Of a stretch of DNA of 43,464 nucleotides, positions 29,551 to 38,651 are shown piece after piece; position 1 is the first letter of the stretch, and every line of letters starts with the position of its first letter. Position numbers and translations under genes: made by a program. The notes under the pieces were generated by a model. That model searched no databases. It had not been told where the DNA came from and was given only the letters and a program-made list of their open reading frames with translations. The stretch spans positions 1-43,464 of the forward strand of contig CALAMB010000297.1 in the NCBI GenBank assembly GCA_937925645.1, in the 5' to 3' direction. Source of the stretch: an uncultured Acidobacteriota bacterium. Its GTDB lineage: Bacteria > Acidobacteriota > JAAYUB01.

Positions 29551-29952
29551 TCAGTCGCGGGACGTCGTCAGGGAATTCCAGATCTTGAGGACCTCGTCCG
29601 CCAGCGCCAGCGGGGAAAACGGCTTGGCGATGAGCCCGGCGGCGCCGGCGCTGCGGTAGCGCCGGACGTCGGCGCCGCCGGTTTTGGCCGTGAGAAACAC
29701 CACCGGCACGTGCTCCATCTGGGGCTGACCGCGGAGCGCCAGGAGGGTGTCCAGGCCGTCCATGTCGGGCATGAACTCGTCCAGCAGCACGAGGTCGGGT
29801 TTGAATTCTCCGGCGGCGGCGATCGCCTCGGCGCCCGAGGCGCACGCCCGCACGGTGAATCCGCCCACCTCCGCCAGGGCGAGTCTCGCCAGGTCGCGCA
29901 CCGCCGCGTCGTCATCCACGACGAGAATCAGCTCCAGACTGTCCGCACTCAT
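29551..29952 (-). CDS. Stand-alone response-regulator receiver domain
   Basis: A 133-residue CheY-like protein: VVDDD (Asp13-15), phosphoacceptor Asp58 in VLLDEFMPDMDG, Thr88 and Lys110 (IAKPF), with nothing after the fold. It works as a phosphorelay element or a regulator without its own output domain. Encoded 40 nt downstream of the REC-HPt protein on the same strand, so the two may exchange phosphoryl groups. No cognate kinase is adjacent. Confidence 0.94.
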   Translation of the reverse strand: MSADSLELILVVDDDAAVRDLARLALAEVGGFTVRACASGAEAIAAAGEFKPDLVLLDEFMPDMDGLDTLLALRGQPQMEHVPVVFLTAKTGGADVRRYRSAGAAGLIAKPFSPLALADEVLKIWNSLTTSRD

Positions 29953-29992
29953 GCCTTCTCCTCGGCGGCCGGTCGGGTGACCGGCCGGGGGA

Positions 29993-30733
29993 TCAGTCGA
30001 TCACCGCGTTGGAAGCCACCTCGTACAGGATTCCGAGCGCCTTGTGAATCCGGGCGGCGTCGGCGGCCGGCGGCGGGCGGTCGCTCATGCGCCACGGATC
30101 GAGGAGTTCCTCCAGCTCCCGGGCCAGGGTGCTCACCTCCGGGAAGCCGAACGAAGCCCCGGTGCCGGCCAGATTATGCACGCGGGTGTACAGCTCGCCG
30201 GCCACCTCGGGCGCCCACTCCTGAAGGAGGTTTTCCCAGAACACCGAGATCTCCGTGGCCTTGAAGGGCAGCTCGGCGGCGAATTGGCGGCGCAGGGCAT
30301 CCAGCCCCGCCTGGGCGGCCGGCGAGAGCTTGCGCGCCGCGGGCCGGGGGTGGTCCGCCTCGGCGTAGCGGCCGATCTTGTCGAGGAACACCTCCAGCTC
30401 GAACGGTTTGTGGATGAAATCGTTGGCGCCGTATCGCATCCCCTCGTACTGGTACTTCACGCTCTTGTAGATGGAGGTCATCATGATCACGGCGATGCCG
30501 GCCAGCTCGGAGTCCTGCTTGATCCGGCGGCAGAGATCGAAGCCGTTCATTTTCGGCAGCAGGAGGTCGGTGACCACCAGGCCGGGCCTGACCTGCTGGA
30601 TCAGTTCCAGGCCCGCCTGGCCGTCCGTCGCGGTGTGGACCTCGAAGCCGCGCGCGGTGAGCTGGGTCTGGAGGAACTCCAGCAGCGTGACCTCGTCGTC
30701 GATGATGACAATCCGGTTGTTCATCCGCTCCAT
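29993..30733 (-). CDS. REC-HPt phosphorelay protein
   Basis: A 246-residue fusion. REC at about 5-123: IIDDE (Asp12-13), phosphoacceptor Asp56 in VVTDLLLPKMNG, Thr86 and Lys109 (IHKPF). After a short linker comes a helical HPt domain (about 140-240) with His186 in RVHNLAGTGASFGFPE, the histidine phosphotransfer motif. Such proteins relay phosphate between kinase and regulator. Start choice between ATG at 30733 and ATG at 30724 (MNNRIV) is open; neither has an ideal ribosome site, although GGAG lies just before the second. Same operon as the receiver gene, zinc-ribbon gene and truC. Confidence 0.9.
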   Translation of the reverse strand: MERMNNRIVIIDDEVTLLEFLQTQLTARGFEVHTATDGQAGLELIQQVRPGLVVTDLLLPKMNGFDLCRRIKQDSELAGIAVIMMTSIYKSVKYQYEGMRYGANDFIHKPFELEVFLDKIGRYAEADHPRPAARKLSPAAQAGLDALRRQFAAELPFKATEISVFWENLLQEWAPEVAGELYTRVHNLAGTGASFGFPEVSTLARELEELLDPWRMSDRPPPAADAARIHKALGILYEVASNAVID

Positions 30734-30760
30734 CACCCGGGGCGCACCGGCCGGGCCGGG

Positions 30761-31081
30761 TTATTTCGTTTTCTTCTTCATGGCAAACAGGGCGAGGAGC
30801 TGCTTGCCGAAACTCTGCTTCTTTTCCGCGGACAACGCCGCGTACTGGTGGATCTCGCCCGGGTCCAGCCAGATTCCGTGGCAGCATGGGCACTTGTCGA
30901 TCTCCAGCCCCTCGAGGTCGACGGTGTTGAGCGTTTCGCCGCACTTGGGGCAACGCATGTAGTGGAGGTCCTTCAGTCGCTGGCGTTCTTCCGCCCGCCT
31001 CCGGGCGGCGATCTTTTCCAGACGGAGCTTTTCTTCCTGTTGAGCCCAGGCCTCTTCTTTCTCGTCGCCGTGGCGGACCAT
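30761..31081 (-). CDS. zf-TFIIB-type zinc-ribbon protein
   Basis: A 106-residue protein. A basic, charged coiled-coil N terminus (EEKLRLEKIAARRRAEERQR) is followed by a zinc ribbon: Cys44-P-K-Cys47, Cys64-P-C-Cys67, then HGIWLDPGEIHQ, which is the hallmark of the zf-TFIIB domain family. The tail is lysine-rich (MKKKTK). Possible roles include nucleic-acid or protein binding; none is known for certain. The start at 31081 fits the domain position. It lies 49 nt after truC and 27 nt before the REC-HPt gene. Confidence 0.88.
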   Translation of the reverse strand: MVRHGDEKEEAWAQQEEKLRLEKIAARRRAEERQRLKDLHYMRCPKCGETLNTVDLEGLEIDKCPCCHGIWLDPGEIHQYAALSAEKKQSFGKQLLALFAMKKKTK

Positions 31082-31130
31082 GCGCGTACCTCCGCGGGAA
31101 TGGGCGTCTCGTACCGGACGTGATGGTATT

Positions 31131-31886
31131 CTACGGAGCGGGCCGGGGATTTGCAAGAAACAATCCGCTGCCGCCGCCGGACGTGCCGCCAGCCGAGCCG
31201 TCGGACCAGCCGAAAGCGGCCAGGAGCGCGGCCCAGGCCGCGGGCGGCGCCGCCTCCACGGTGACCGGCTCACCCGTGTGCGGGTGGCGGAAGGCGATGC
31301 GCCGGGCGAAGAGGAGCAGGCCGCTCAGGCCGAACTCGGTCCGGGCGAACCGGTTCTGGGAGCCGTCGCCGTAGGTGGTGTCGCCGATGACGGGATGGCT
31401 GACGTGATGGAAGTGACGGCGGAGCTGGTGCCGCCGTCCCGTGCGGGGACTGGCCGTCACGAGGGAAAAGCGGGCGCTGGGCAGGCGCCCCACGGGCCGG
31501 GGCAGCTCCAGCGTCGCCAGCCGGCGGTATTCGGTCACGGCCGGGGGGGACGGCCGCCCGGAACGGTTCCCCAGGGGATGGTCGATGCGCCCGGCGGCGG
31601 GGATGAACCCGCGCACCACGGCCAGGTAATCCTTCGCGATGGTGTGCTCCCGGAACTGACTGGCCAGGTCGGCGGCGACCGCGGGGGTCAGGGCGAAGAG
31701 CAGCACGCCGGCGGTGGCCCGGTCCAGCCGGTGCACGGGGTACACCCGCCGGCCCAGCTGGTCGCGCAGGCGCGGCAGGCAGGACGCCTCGCCGGGGGAT
31801 TCGGCGGTGGGATGGACGTGCAGGCCCGCCGGCTTGAGCACGGCAATGCAATGGGAGTCGTGGTGCAGGATGATCAGCGGTCCCAC
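31131..31886 (-). CDS. truC: tRNA pseudouridine synthase C
   Basis: A 251-residue RluA-family enzyme that makes pseudouridine at position 65 of tRNA. Seen: VLKPAGLHVHP, VYPVHRLDRATAGVLLFAL with catalytic Asp55 in HRLD, KDYLAVVRGFI, AVTEYRRLATLELP, ASPRTGRRHQLRRHFHH, HPVIGDTTYGDGSQNR and HPHTGEPV, which together fit TruC better than RluA/C/D. The GTG at 31886 is chosen: GGAGG lies 4 nt upstream and the length then matches TruC. An ATG at 31958 would lie inside a leader hairpin. Its promoter has a TATAAT at 31976-31971. First gene of the truC/zinc ribbon/REC-HPt/REC operon. Confidence 0.92.
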   Translation of the reverse strand: MGPLIILHHDSHCIAVLKPAGLHVHPTAESPGEASCLPRLRDQLGRRVYPVHRLDRATAGVLLFALTPAVAADLASQFREHTIAKDYLAVVRGFIPAAGRIDHPLGNRSGRPSPPAVTEYRRLATLELPRPVGRLPSARFSLVTASPRTGRRHQLRRHFHHVSHPVIGDTTYGDGSQNRFARTEFGLSGLLLFARRIAFRHPHTGEPVTVEAAPPAAWAALLAAFGWSDGSAGGTSGGGSGLFLANPRPAP

Positions 31887-31939
31887 GGGGCCTCCAGATT
31901 TGCCCGCGGCGCGGCGCCGGAAGGCCGGACGCCACGTCA

Positions 31940-31962
31940 CCGGATGCGGATCCCGCATCCGG
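31940..31962 (-). promoter_or_regulatory. 5' leader hairpin of the truC transcript
   Basis: A perfect 10-bp stem, CCGGATGCGG with CCGCATCCGG, and an ATC loop. It begins 2 nt or so after the predicted start point (near 31964) and ends about 54 nt before the GTG start. It may stabilise the mRNA 5' end or take part in control. Confidence 0.5.
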
Positions 31963-31970
31963 ACACTGCC

Positions 31971-31976
31971 ATTATA
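31971..31976 (-). promoter_or_regulatory. -10 element of the truC operon promoter
   Basis: Perfect TATAAT on the minus strand. No good -35 hexamer at 16-18 bp upstream and no TG extension, so the strength is uncertain. Confidence 0.45.
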
Positions 31977-32133
31977 CAAAACGGGCTGGTCATCGGCACG
32001 CGCGCGATCCCGATCAGCCGGAGGGTGCGTGCCGCGCCGTTTGTTGAGTCCGGCGGCGATCGCGCCGCATCTATGCAGGCGAACCCGGTCGATAGGATGT
32101 GCGTGCCGGCCCGGATCGAAAAAGGAGGAATCC

Positions 32134-33201
32134 ATGCGCTACTGGAGCCGCATCACCCGAAGGTTGGTCGCCGCCGCCGGTCTGGCCGCGGCCATCGGTC
32201 TGGCTGGATCCGCGTCCGCCGCCACGCTGGTGGTGGCCAACAAATCCGAAGCCACCGTCTCCCTGGTGGACATCGCCACCCGGGAGATCCGGGCCACGCT
32301 GGCGGTGGGCGAAGGCCCGCACGAGGTGGCGGTCTCGCCCGACGGCCGCCTGGCCCTGGTGGGCATCTACGGGACGCGGGCGGCGCCCGGATCCTCGCTG
32401 GCCCTGATCGAAATCCCCGCCGCCCGGGTGGCGCGCACGATCCCCCTCGGTGAATACCGCCGCCCCCACGGCATCGTCTGGCTGGCCGACAACCGCCGGG
32501 CGGTGGTGACCGCCGAGGCGAACCGGGCCCTGCTGGTGGTGGACACGCTGGCTGGCCGCGTGGAGGCGGCCGTGGACACCGACCAGGATGTCTCCCACAT
32601 GGTGGCGGTCACGCCCGACGGTTCCCGGGCTTTCGTGGCCAACATCCGCTCGGGTTCGGTGACCGTCGTGGATCTGGCGGAGCGGCGTCGCCTGGCCCAG
32701 GTGCCCACCGGGGCGGGCGCCGAAGGGGTGGCGGTCACGCCCGACGGCGCGACGGTCTGGGTGACCAACCGAGCCGCGGACACTCTCACGGTCATGGACG
32801 CCCGCTCCCTGGCGGTGCTGGCCACGCTGGAATCGCCGTCCTTTCCCATCCGGGCCGCCGTCACCGTCGACGGCCGGCGGGTGCTGGTCACCCACGCCCG
32901 CTCCGCCGACCTGGCCGTGTACCACGTGGCCAGCCGTTCCCTGGAACGCCGCCTGGACCTGCAGTTGCAGGCCAGCCAGATGGCGGGGCGGCTGTTCGGC
33001 GACACCTTCGGGAGCAGTTCGGTGCCCATCGGGATCGCCCTGACTCCCGACGGCCGGACCGCCTTCGTCGCCCACTCCAACGCCGATTTGGTCTCGGTGG
33101 TGGACCTTCAGTCGTGGACGGTGACCGGCACGCTGGCCGCCGGCAAGGAGCCGGACGGCATGGGCGTCTCGCCCCTGGTTGTTCCGCCGGCCAGAAAGTA
33201 G
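32134..33201 (+). CDS. Secreted YVTN-type beta-propeller protein
   Basis: A 355-residue exported protein. AAAGGAGG ends 6 nt before the ATG. Signal peptide about 1-28 (LVAAAGLAAAIGLAGSASA). The mature part consists of about seven repeats of roughly 42 residues with the pattern V-x-V-x-D-x-A, AVTPDGxxxFVAN (for example VAVTPDGSRAFVANIRSG, VAVTPDGATVWVTNRAAD, ALTPDGRTAFVAHSNAD), typical of YVTN/40-residue beta-propellers. The fold binds partners or ligands in the periplasm or outside; no haem motif (CxxCH) is present. A perfect hairpin follows at the stop codon. Confidence 0.92.
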   Translation: MRYWSRITRRLVAAAGLAAAIGLAGSASAATLVVANKSEATVSLVDIATREIRATLAVGEGPHEVAVSPDGRLALVGIYGTRAAPGSSLALIEIPAARVARTIPLGEYRRPHGIVWLADNRRAVVTAEANRALLVVDTLAGRVEAAVDTDQDVSHMVAVTPDGSRAFVANIRSGSVTVVDLAERRRLAQVPTGAGAEGVAVTPDGATVWVTNRAADTLTVMDARSLAVLATLESPSFPIRAAVTVDGRRVLVTHARSADLAVYHVASRSLERRLDLQLQASQMAGRLFGDTFGSSSVPIGIALTPDGRTAFVAHSNADLVSVVDLQSWTVTGTLAAGKEPDGMGVSPLVVPPARK

Positions 33202-33223
33202 GCCGCGTCCGCCGGACGCGGCC
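33201..33223 (+). terminator. Hairpin at the 3' end of the beta-propeller gene
   Basis: A perfect 10-bp stem (GGCCGCGTCC with GGACGCGGCC) with a GCC loop, beginning at the last base of the TAG stop. No T-tract follows directly, so it may protect the 3' end or act with Rho rather than as a pure intrinsic terminator. Confidence 0.55.
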
Positions 33224-33446
33224 GAAACAGTCGCCGCGTTTTCTATTGAAAGTTCCTGCAAACTGAAAGGTTTGTTTCCGTGTCCCGCCGGGCGCGTCCC
33301 GGTCGTTTCGCGCAATCCGCCCCGCCGACCCAACGCCCCTGTTATCGCGCCCCACCGCCCGACCCACCGCCCGGTGAAAATAATCAGACAAAGCATCGTG
33401 GTTTTAGCCGATAATTAATGAACAATCAGTCTCCAGGAGAACGGCC

Positions 33447-36400
33447 ATGAGGAAATGGGGCCTGCTGCTTGCCGCGCTGGCGCTGGCTGCGTCCGTTCAG
33501 GCGGCCATCCCCCAGCCGGAGCGCGACGCGCTGCTGGCGCTGTACGCCGCCACGGGGGGTGACGGCTGGACGCAGCGGGACAACTGGCTGGGCGCGCCCG
33601 GCACCGAGTGCTCCTGGTTCGGCGTGCAGTGCGACGATGCCGGCAGTCACGTGATCGCGCTGTACCTGAACGACAACCTCTTGTCAGGCACCCTGCCCGC
33701 GGCGCTGGCGTCGCTACCGGAGTTGCGGGAGATCAACATGGCCGACAACAGCCTCACGGGCGCCATCCCGGCGGCGCTGGGCGGCCTGTCCAAGCTCCAG
33801 CTCCTCAACCTTTCAGGCAACCGGCTGACGGGGTCGATTCCGCCCGAGTTGGGCAACCTGTCGCAACTGGCGGTGCTCATGCTGGGCTATAACCGGCTGA
33901 CCGGTTCCATCCCCTCCACGCTGGGCAACCTGGACCAGCTCGTGTCGCTCGGCTTGACCCATAATTTCCTGAGCGGTCCGATTCCCGCGAACATCGGCAA
34001 CTGGAGCCAATTGGAAATCCTGTATCTGGATGACAACCAGCTCAGCGGCTCAGTCCCCGCGGAATTGGGCGACCTGGCCGCGCTCCTTGAGCTGTCCCTG
34101 CGCGGTAACGCGCTGTCCGGCGGCATCCCGGCGGAGCTGGGTGGGCTGTCGCAACTGGTGCAGTTCGATCTGGGCGACAACGACCTCACGGGTCCCATCC
34201 CCCGGGAACTGGGCAACCTGAAGGCGCTGCAGTCGCTCGACGTCTCGTTGAATCGGTTGACGGGGAACATCCCCGTCGAACTGGGCGGGCTGACCCAGTT
34301 GCGGTGGCTGAGTCTCGGCGCCAACCGTCTGGACGGACCGATTCCCGAGAGCCTGGCGGGACTGACGGAACTCCGATACCTGGTGCTCGACAACAATTCC
34401 TTGTCCGGGTATATCCCGACGGCGCTGGCCAACCTGACCCTGCTCGTGGAGCTGCATCTGGCGAGCAACCATCTGATCGGCCCCATCCCGCCGGAGCTGG
34501 GTCAACTGGCCAACCTGCTCGCCCTGAACCTGGGCGAGAACCATCTCAGCGGGCCCATCCCGCCGGCCCTGGGCGGACTGACTGAACTGCGCTATCTGTA
34601 TCTGGGCGGCAATCGCCTGTTCGGATCCATCCCGCCGGAACTGGGGAACCTGACGCAATTGCGGTGGCTGATCCTCACGGGCAACCAATTGGACGGGCCG
34701 CTGCCCGACACGCTGGGCCAACTCAGCCAGCTGCTGGAACTGCGCCTGAGCTGGAACCAGTTCACGGGCCAGATCCCCGACAGCTTCAGTGGCCTGGCGA
34801 ATCTGGAGAGTCTGGAACTCGTGGGCAACCAGATGACAGGGCTTTTCCCCGCCTATCTCGGCACGCTGACTCACCTGCAGCAGATCGACGTCGCGTGGAA
34901 CCAGTTCAGCGGCCCCATCCCGTCGGAGCTGGGCAACCTCACGGCGCTGCGATTCCTCGGGCTGGACGGCAACGCGTTCGAGGGCGGCATCCCATCCGCG
35001 CTGGGCAACCTGGTTCAACTGGAGTACCTGATCCTGGGGTACAACCACCTGACGGGGCCGATCCCGGAGGAAATCGGGAATCTGGTCATGCTGCGCTATC
35101 TCTGGCTGTACGGCAACGCCCTGTCCGGCGAGGTACCGGCGGCGTTCGGCGAGCTCACCGCTCTCGAAGCCGGGGGCGGGCTGGAACTGCGCTGGAACGC
35201 GCTGTCGTGTGCCGACGACGCCCTGCTGGCCTTCCTGAACACGCGGCACGCCGAGGGGGACTTCCTGTCGTCCCAGACCCTGCCGCCCGCGAACTTCCGC
35301 GTCGTCGAGAACCAGACCGCCGGCGCGTTCGAGCTGCGATGGGACCCGGCCAGCCCGGAGTCGGGCGAGGGCGGTTATCTGGTCGCGGCGGCCGCCCTCG
35401 GCGGACCGTGGCAGATCCGGGCCCTGATCCCGGACAAGGAAGCCGACCGGTTCAACGGCTGCTTGTGCGGTCTGGGCGATCAGAATTTCATCATCGAAAC
35501 GATCACCCGGCCCCATGGCATGAATCCGAACGTGGTGACCAGCTCGGCCAGCCCCATGGTGTTGGTCTCGCGTTCGGTCACGCCCGTGGGCACGGTGGGC
35601 GTCCTGTTCGACTCGACGCGGACCGGCGAGGTGTTTCAGGACAGCCCCTGTCAGATCCTGCCCGCGTCGTTCCTCGTGTTCGCCATCGACCCGGCGGCGT
35701 TCGCCGACGCCTCGGCGACAAATCCGGCGGTGATCCGGATTTCGCTGCCGCCGGGGGCGCGGCTGGGGACGTCCCTGGCCGACGGCACCCTGGCCACCAC
35801 CGCCCCGCTGCCCAGCGCCGGCGAATGGACGCCCCCGCTGGCCGTGGTGGAGTTCGCCCCGCAGAAGGACGGCACCTTCGCGCCGGCGCCGGGCAACCCG
35901 ATCCTGCCGACCATCGACCCCGACGCCGTGCAACTGCTCCGTTACATGGAGGGGGAGTTGGAGATCCTCGTTCGGATCACCGACAGCACGGCGGATTGGA
36001 CGCCCTCGGCGCCCGGCCGCTTCATCGGTTTTGCCATGGGGCTGGGCGCGGGCATCTGGCCGGTTGACGCGCACAGCAACTGGGGCGAGGACGGCATCAA
36101 AGCCCAGAACGACACGATGTTCTACATGGACCTGCGGGCGTTCAATTTCGAGTGGTTCGACAACGCGTTCGTCATCGGCATCTGCGCCTTCCGGCAGGCC
36201 GACGGCGCCGGGCTGCCGGTGGCGTTCCAGCCGTCGTGTGCGTACCTGTTCACCGCCACGGCGGTCCACCCGGGGCCGCCGCCGGCCGCGTCGCTGCTGA
36301 ACCCCGACACGCTGGACTTCGACCAGGTGGACCTCAACCAGGACGGCTTCAGCGACCTCCTCAGCATCGCGGCGGGGCAGCAGCGGATGTACATCGCTTT

Positions 36401-38651
36401 CGGTCTGCCCGGCGGGGCATTCTCCCGGGTGGAGTGGCTCATGACGGATTTCCAGCCGCAGACCCTGGACATCGCCGACGTGACGGGCGACGGCCGGCCC
36501 GACGTGCTCCTGGGCGGCGCGGACGGCGCGCTGCACGTCTTCGAGTGGACCCAGCTCTTCGGCGACAAGGCGGCCGTCCTGCGCCAAGCGGCGCCGGCGG
36601 TGCGGCTGAAGCTGGCCGGCGTGCCCACCGATTCGCTGGTGACGGACATCAGCGGCGACGGGCAATCCGACTACCTGTACTGTGAGGCGGCAACCAATAC
36701 GCTGGGCGTGATGTACGGGTCCGATTTTGCCACCACCGCCAGCTACGCCACGGGCCAGGGGCCGCAGGCGCTCGTGACCGGCGATTTCGACGGTGACACG
36801 GAGCCCGATGTGGCCGTGGTCAACACGACGGCCAGTTCGGTGTCGGTGTATCTCAATGACGGCGGCGGGGGATTCACCACGGCGGAAGTGACGGGCCTGG
36901 GGACCGGGCCGGTGGACCTCGAGTCGGCCGACTTCAACGCCGACGGGCTGGGAGACCTTGTTCTGGCGGCGCAGGGTGATAAGGCGATCCAGGTGCTGCT
37001 GGCCGGCGCGGGCGGGGTGTTCGCGCCGGGCCACGGGCAGAAGCTGTTCTTTCAGCAGAAACCGTCGGCGGTGCTGGCCGAAAATTTCGACGGCCAGAAC
37101 GGCCCGGACGCCCTGGTGGGTTTCTCCGACCACTACAAGCTGGCGCTGTGCACCACCGATGCCGCCGGCACGCTGGCTTATGCGTTTTCCATCGACATCC
37201 GGGGGGACGTGGAGGTGGACCCCCTCAATAACAGCGTGACCCTGGATGCCGACCAGGTGCTGTCGGTGGCCGGCGGAACCACCTACGGCGGGATTTCGTC
37301 GCGGCAGGGGGTGGCGGTGGTGCAGGACCACGGCATCGGGGTGCTCCACTTCCCGCGCAGCCGGCACCTGTCGTTCTCGGTGGTCAACCTGGACGACGCC
37401 AGCGGGCTGCTGTCGTTGGACCTCTACGACGACGCCTCGGGCAACCCGGTGCGGGCGGTGACCGCCGCCGTCTCCGCCGGCGCGCAGTACGCCCGCTACC
37501 TCACCGACAGCTCGCTGTTGGGCAGCGAGGCCGACAACACCGCGCGATGGGTGCGCGGCTTCCTGACCAACGAGCACATGCACGGGATGTGGCTGGCGAA
37601 CAACGGCAACGACCTGCAGTACCTGGACGGTACCCGTTTGCTGGACGTGCGCGATGCCCGCACCGGTCTCGCCTTCCCGGTGCTGGATGACGCGGCCGGT
37701 CATTCCACGGAGCTCCTGCTCATCAATCCGAACCGGGAGCAGGCCCAGGCGGTGCTCACGCTGTACGGCACCGACGGCGCCAGCCGCGGCACCCACGCGG
37801 TGACGTTGGGCGGGCGGATGCGCCGCGTCCTCGACGCGGCCGACATCTTCCCGACGTTCACGTCGGCGGATTCGATCCAGATCCAGTCGGACCGGGCGCT
37901 GCTCGGTGTGGAACTGTTCGGAGACGACACGGCGCTGGCCTGCCTGGCCGCCATGCCCACCGCCGCCGCCGCGACGACGCTCTACGCGCCCCATGTGGCC
38001 GACGGCGATTTCGGCGTCGTCTACGACTGCCGACTGGACCTGGTCAACACGGGCACGGCAACGGCGTCGGTGGCGCTGACCCTTTACGACGACGACGGCA
38101 CGGAACTGGGCGCCGTCGACGTGACGCTCCCGGCCCACGGCAAGCAGTCGTGGGACGTGTCTGAACTGTTCGGCTTGACGGGCGCGGTGACCGGCTGGTT
38201 GCGGGCCGATCCCGGCGGTTCCTCCGGCGTGGTGGGGAGCGTGACCTTCGGCGGGAGCAGCGGCGCGTTCGTCTCCAGCCTGCCGCTCCAGTCCGCCGGA
38301 GACAACCGGTTCCTGATGGGACACATCGCCAACGGCACCATCGGCGTCGTGTCCTATTTCACCGGTATCGCCATTGTCAATCCCGAAACCACCGAGGGCG
38401 GTGAGGTGCCGGTGCAGATCTCCGCCTACGACCAGAATGGCCAGCTGCTGGACACGCGCGTCGTGGTCCTCTCCAGCCTGGCGCGGACGGTCAGTCTGCT
38501 CCACCAGGTGATGCCCGGGCTGACCACCCTGTTCGGCGGATATCTCGTCGTCGAGAACCTCTCGTATTCCGACGGCATCCTGGTGTTTCAGTTGTTCGGC
38601 GACACGTCGCTCCAGTTCCTGAGCGCCGTCCCCGCCATCCCGCTGGAGTGA
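33447..38651 (+). CDS. Giant secreted LRR / FG-GAP protein
   Basis: A 1734-residue exported protein. Signal peptide 1-19. Residues 20-66 form a plant-LRR-type cap (ALLALYAATGGDGWTQ, Cys55-x6-Cys62). Residues 67-570 are 21 consecutive leucine-rich repeats, each exactly 24 residues, close to LxxLxLxxNxLxGxIPxxLG, the plant-specific class. A capping segment (571-610) and an Fn3-like region (about 612-705) follow. Residues about 950-1290 contain six or so FG-GAP/VCBS calcium loops (DLNQDGFSD, DVTGDGRPD, DISGDGQSD, DFDGDTEPD, DFNADGLGD). The C-terminal 450 residues have repeated beta domains (NTGTATASVALTLYDDDGTE). No membrane anchor or sorting domain is evident. Likely a cell-surface or released binding protein. 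ATG chosen from CCAGGAGAACGGCC. Confidence 0.95.
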   Translation: MRKWGLLLAALALAASVQAAIPQPERDALLALYAATGGDGWTQRDNWLGAPGTECSWFGVQCDDAGSHVIALYLNDNLLSGTLPAALASLPELREINMADNSLTGAIPAALGGLSKLQLLNLSGNRLTGSIPPELGNLSQLAVLMLGYNRLTGSIPSTLGNLDQLVSLGLTHNFLSGPIPANIGNWSQLEILYLDDNQLSGSVPAELGDLAALLELSLRGNALSGGIPAELGGLSQLVQFDLGDNDLTGPIPRELGNLKALQSLDVSLNRLTGNIPVELGGLTQLRWLSLGANRLDGPIPESLAGLTELRYLVLDNNSLSGYIPTALANLTLLVELHLASNHLIGPIPPELGQLANLLALNLGENHLSGPIPPALGGLTELRYLYLGGNRLFGSIPPELGNLTQLRWLILTGNQLDGPLPDTLGQLSQLLELRLSWNQFTGQIPDSFSGLANLESLELVGNQMTGLFPAYLGTLTHLQQIDVAWNQFSGPIPSELGNLTALRFLGLDGNAFEGGIPSALGNLVQLEYLILGYNHLTGPIPEEIGNLVMLRYLWLYGNALSGEVPAAFGELTALEAGGGLELRWNALSCADDALLAFLNTRHAEGDFLSSQTLPPANFRVVENQTAGAFELRWDPASPESGEGGYLVAAAALGGPWQIRALIPDKEADRFNGCLCGLGDQNFIIETITRPHGMNPNVVTSSASPMVLVSRSVTPVGTVGVLFDSTRTGEVFQDSPCQILPASFLVFAIDPAAFADASATNPAVIRISLPPGARLGTSLADGTLATTAPLPSAGEWTPPLAVVEFAPQKDGTFAPAPGNPILPTIDPDAVQLLRYMEGELEILVRITDSTADWTPSAPGRFIGFAMGLGAGIWPVDAHSNWGEDGIKAQNDTMFYMDLRAFNFEWFDNAFVIGICAFRQADGAGLPVAFQPSCAYLFTATAVHPGPPPAASLLNPDTLDFDQVDLNQDGFSDLLSIAAGQQRMYIAFGLPGGAFSRVEWLMTDFQPQTLDIADVTGDGRPDVLLGGADGALHVFEWTQLFGDKAAVLRQAAPAVRLKLAGVPTDSLVTDISGDGQSDYLYCEAATNTLGVMYGSDFATTASYATGQGPQALVTGDFDGDTEPDVAVVNTTASSVSVYLNDGGGGFTTAEVTGLGTGPVDLESADFNADGLGDLVLAAQGDKAIQVLLAGAGGVFAPGHGQKLFFQQKPSAVLAENFDGQNGPDALVGFSDHYKLALCTTDAAGTLAYAFSIDIRGDVEVDPLNNSVTLDADQVLSVAGGTTYGGISSRQGVAVVQDHGIGVLHFPRSRHLSFSVVNLDDASGLLSLDLYDDASGNPVRAVTAAVSAGAQYARYLTDSSLLGSEADNTARWVRGFLTNEHMHGMWLANNGNDLQYLDGTRLLDVRDARTGLAFPVLDDAAGHSTELLLINPNREQAQAVLTLYGTDGASRGTHAVTLGGRMRRVLDAADIFPTFTSADSIQIQSDRALLGVELFGDDTALACLAAMPTAAAATTLYAPHVADGDFGVVYDCRLDLVNTGTATASVALTLYDDDGTELGAVDVTLPAHGKQSWDVSELFGLTGAVTGWLRADPGGSSGVVGSVTFGGSSGAFVSSLPLQSAGDNRFLMGHIANGTIGVVSYFTGIAIVNPETTEGGEVPVQISAYDQNGQLLDTRVVVLSSLARTVSLLHQVMPGLTTLFGGYLVVENLSYSDGILVFQLFGDTSLQFLSAVPAIPLE
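33645..35156 (+). repeat. 21 x 72-bp coding repeats (leucine-rich repeats)
   Basis: Codons 67-570 of the giant protein. Units are in register at 72 bp with no insertion. Examples of units: SKLQLLNLSGNRLTGSIPPE, TQLRWLSLGANRLDGPIPES. The nucleotide sequences differ from unit to unit, so expansion is not very recent. Confidence 0.9.

Noticed and set aside
31131..31958. ATG at 31958 as the truC start
   Set aside because: It falls within the leader hairpin, and the GTG at 31886 has GGAGG upstream and gives the family length.
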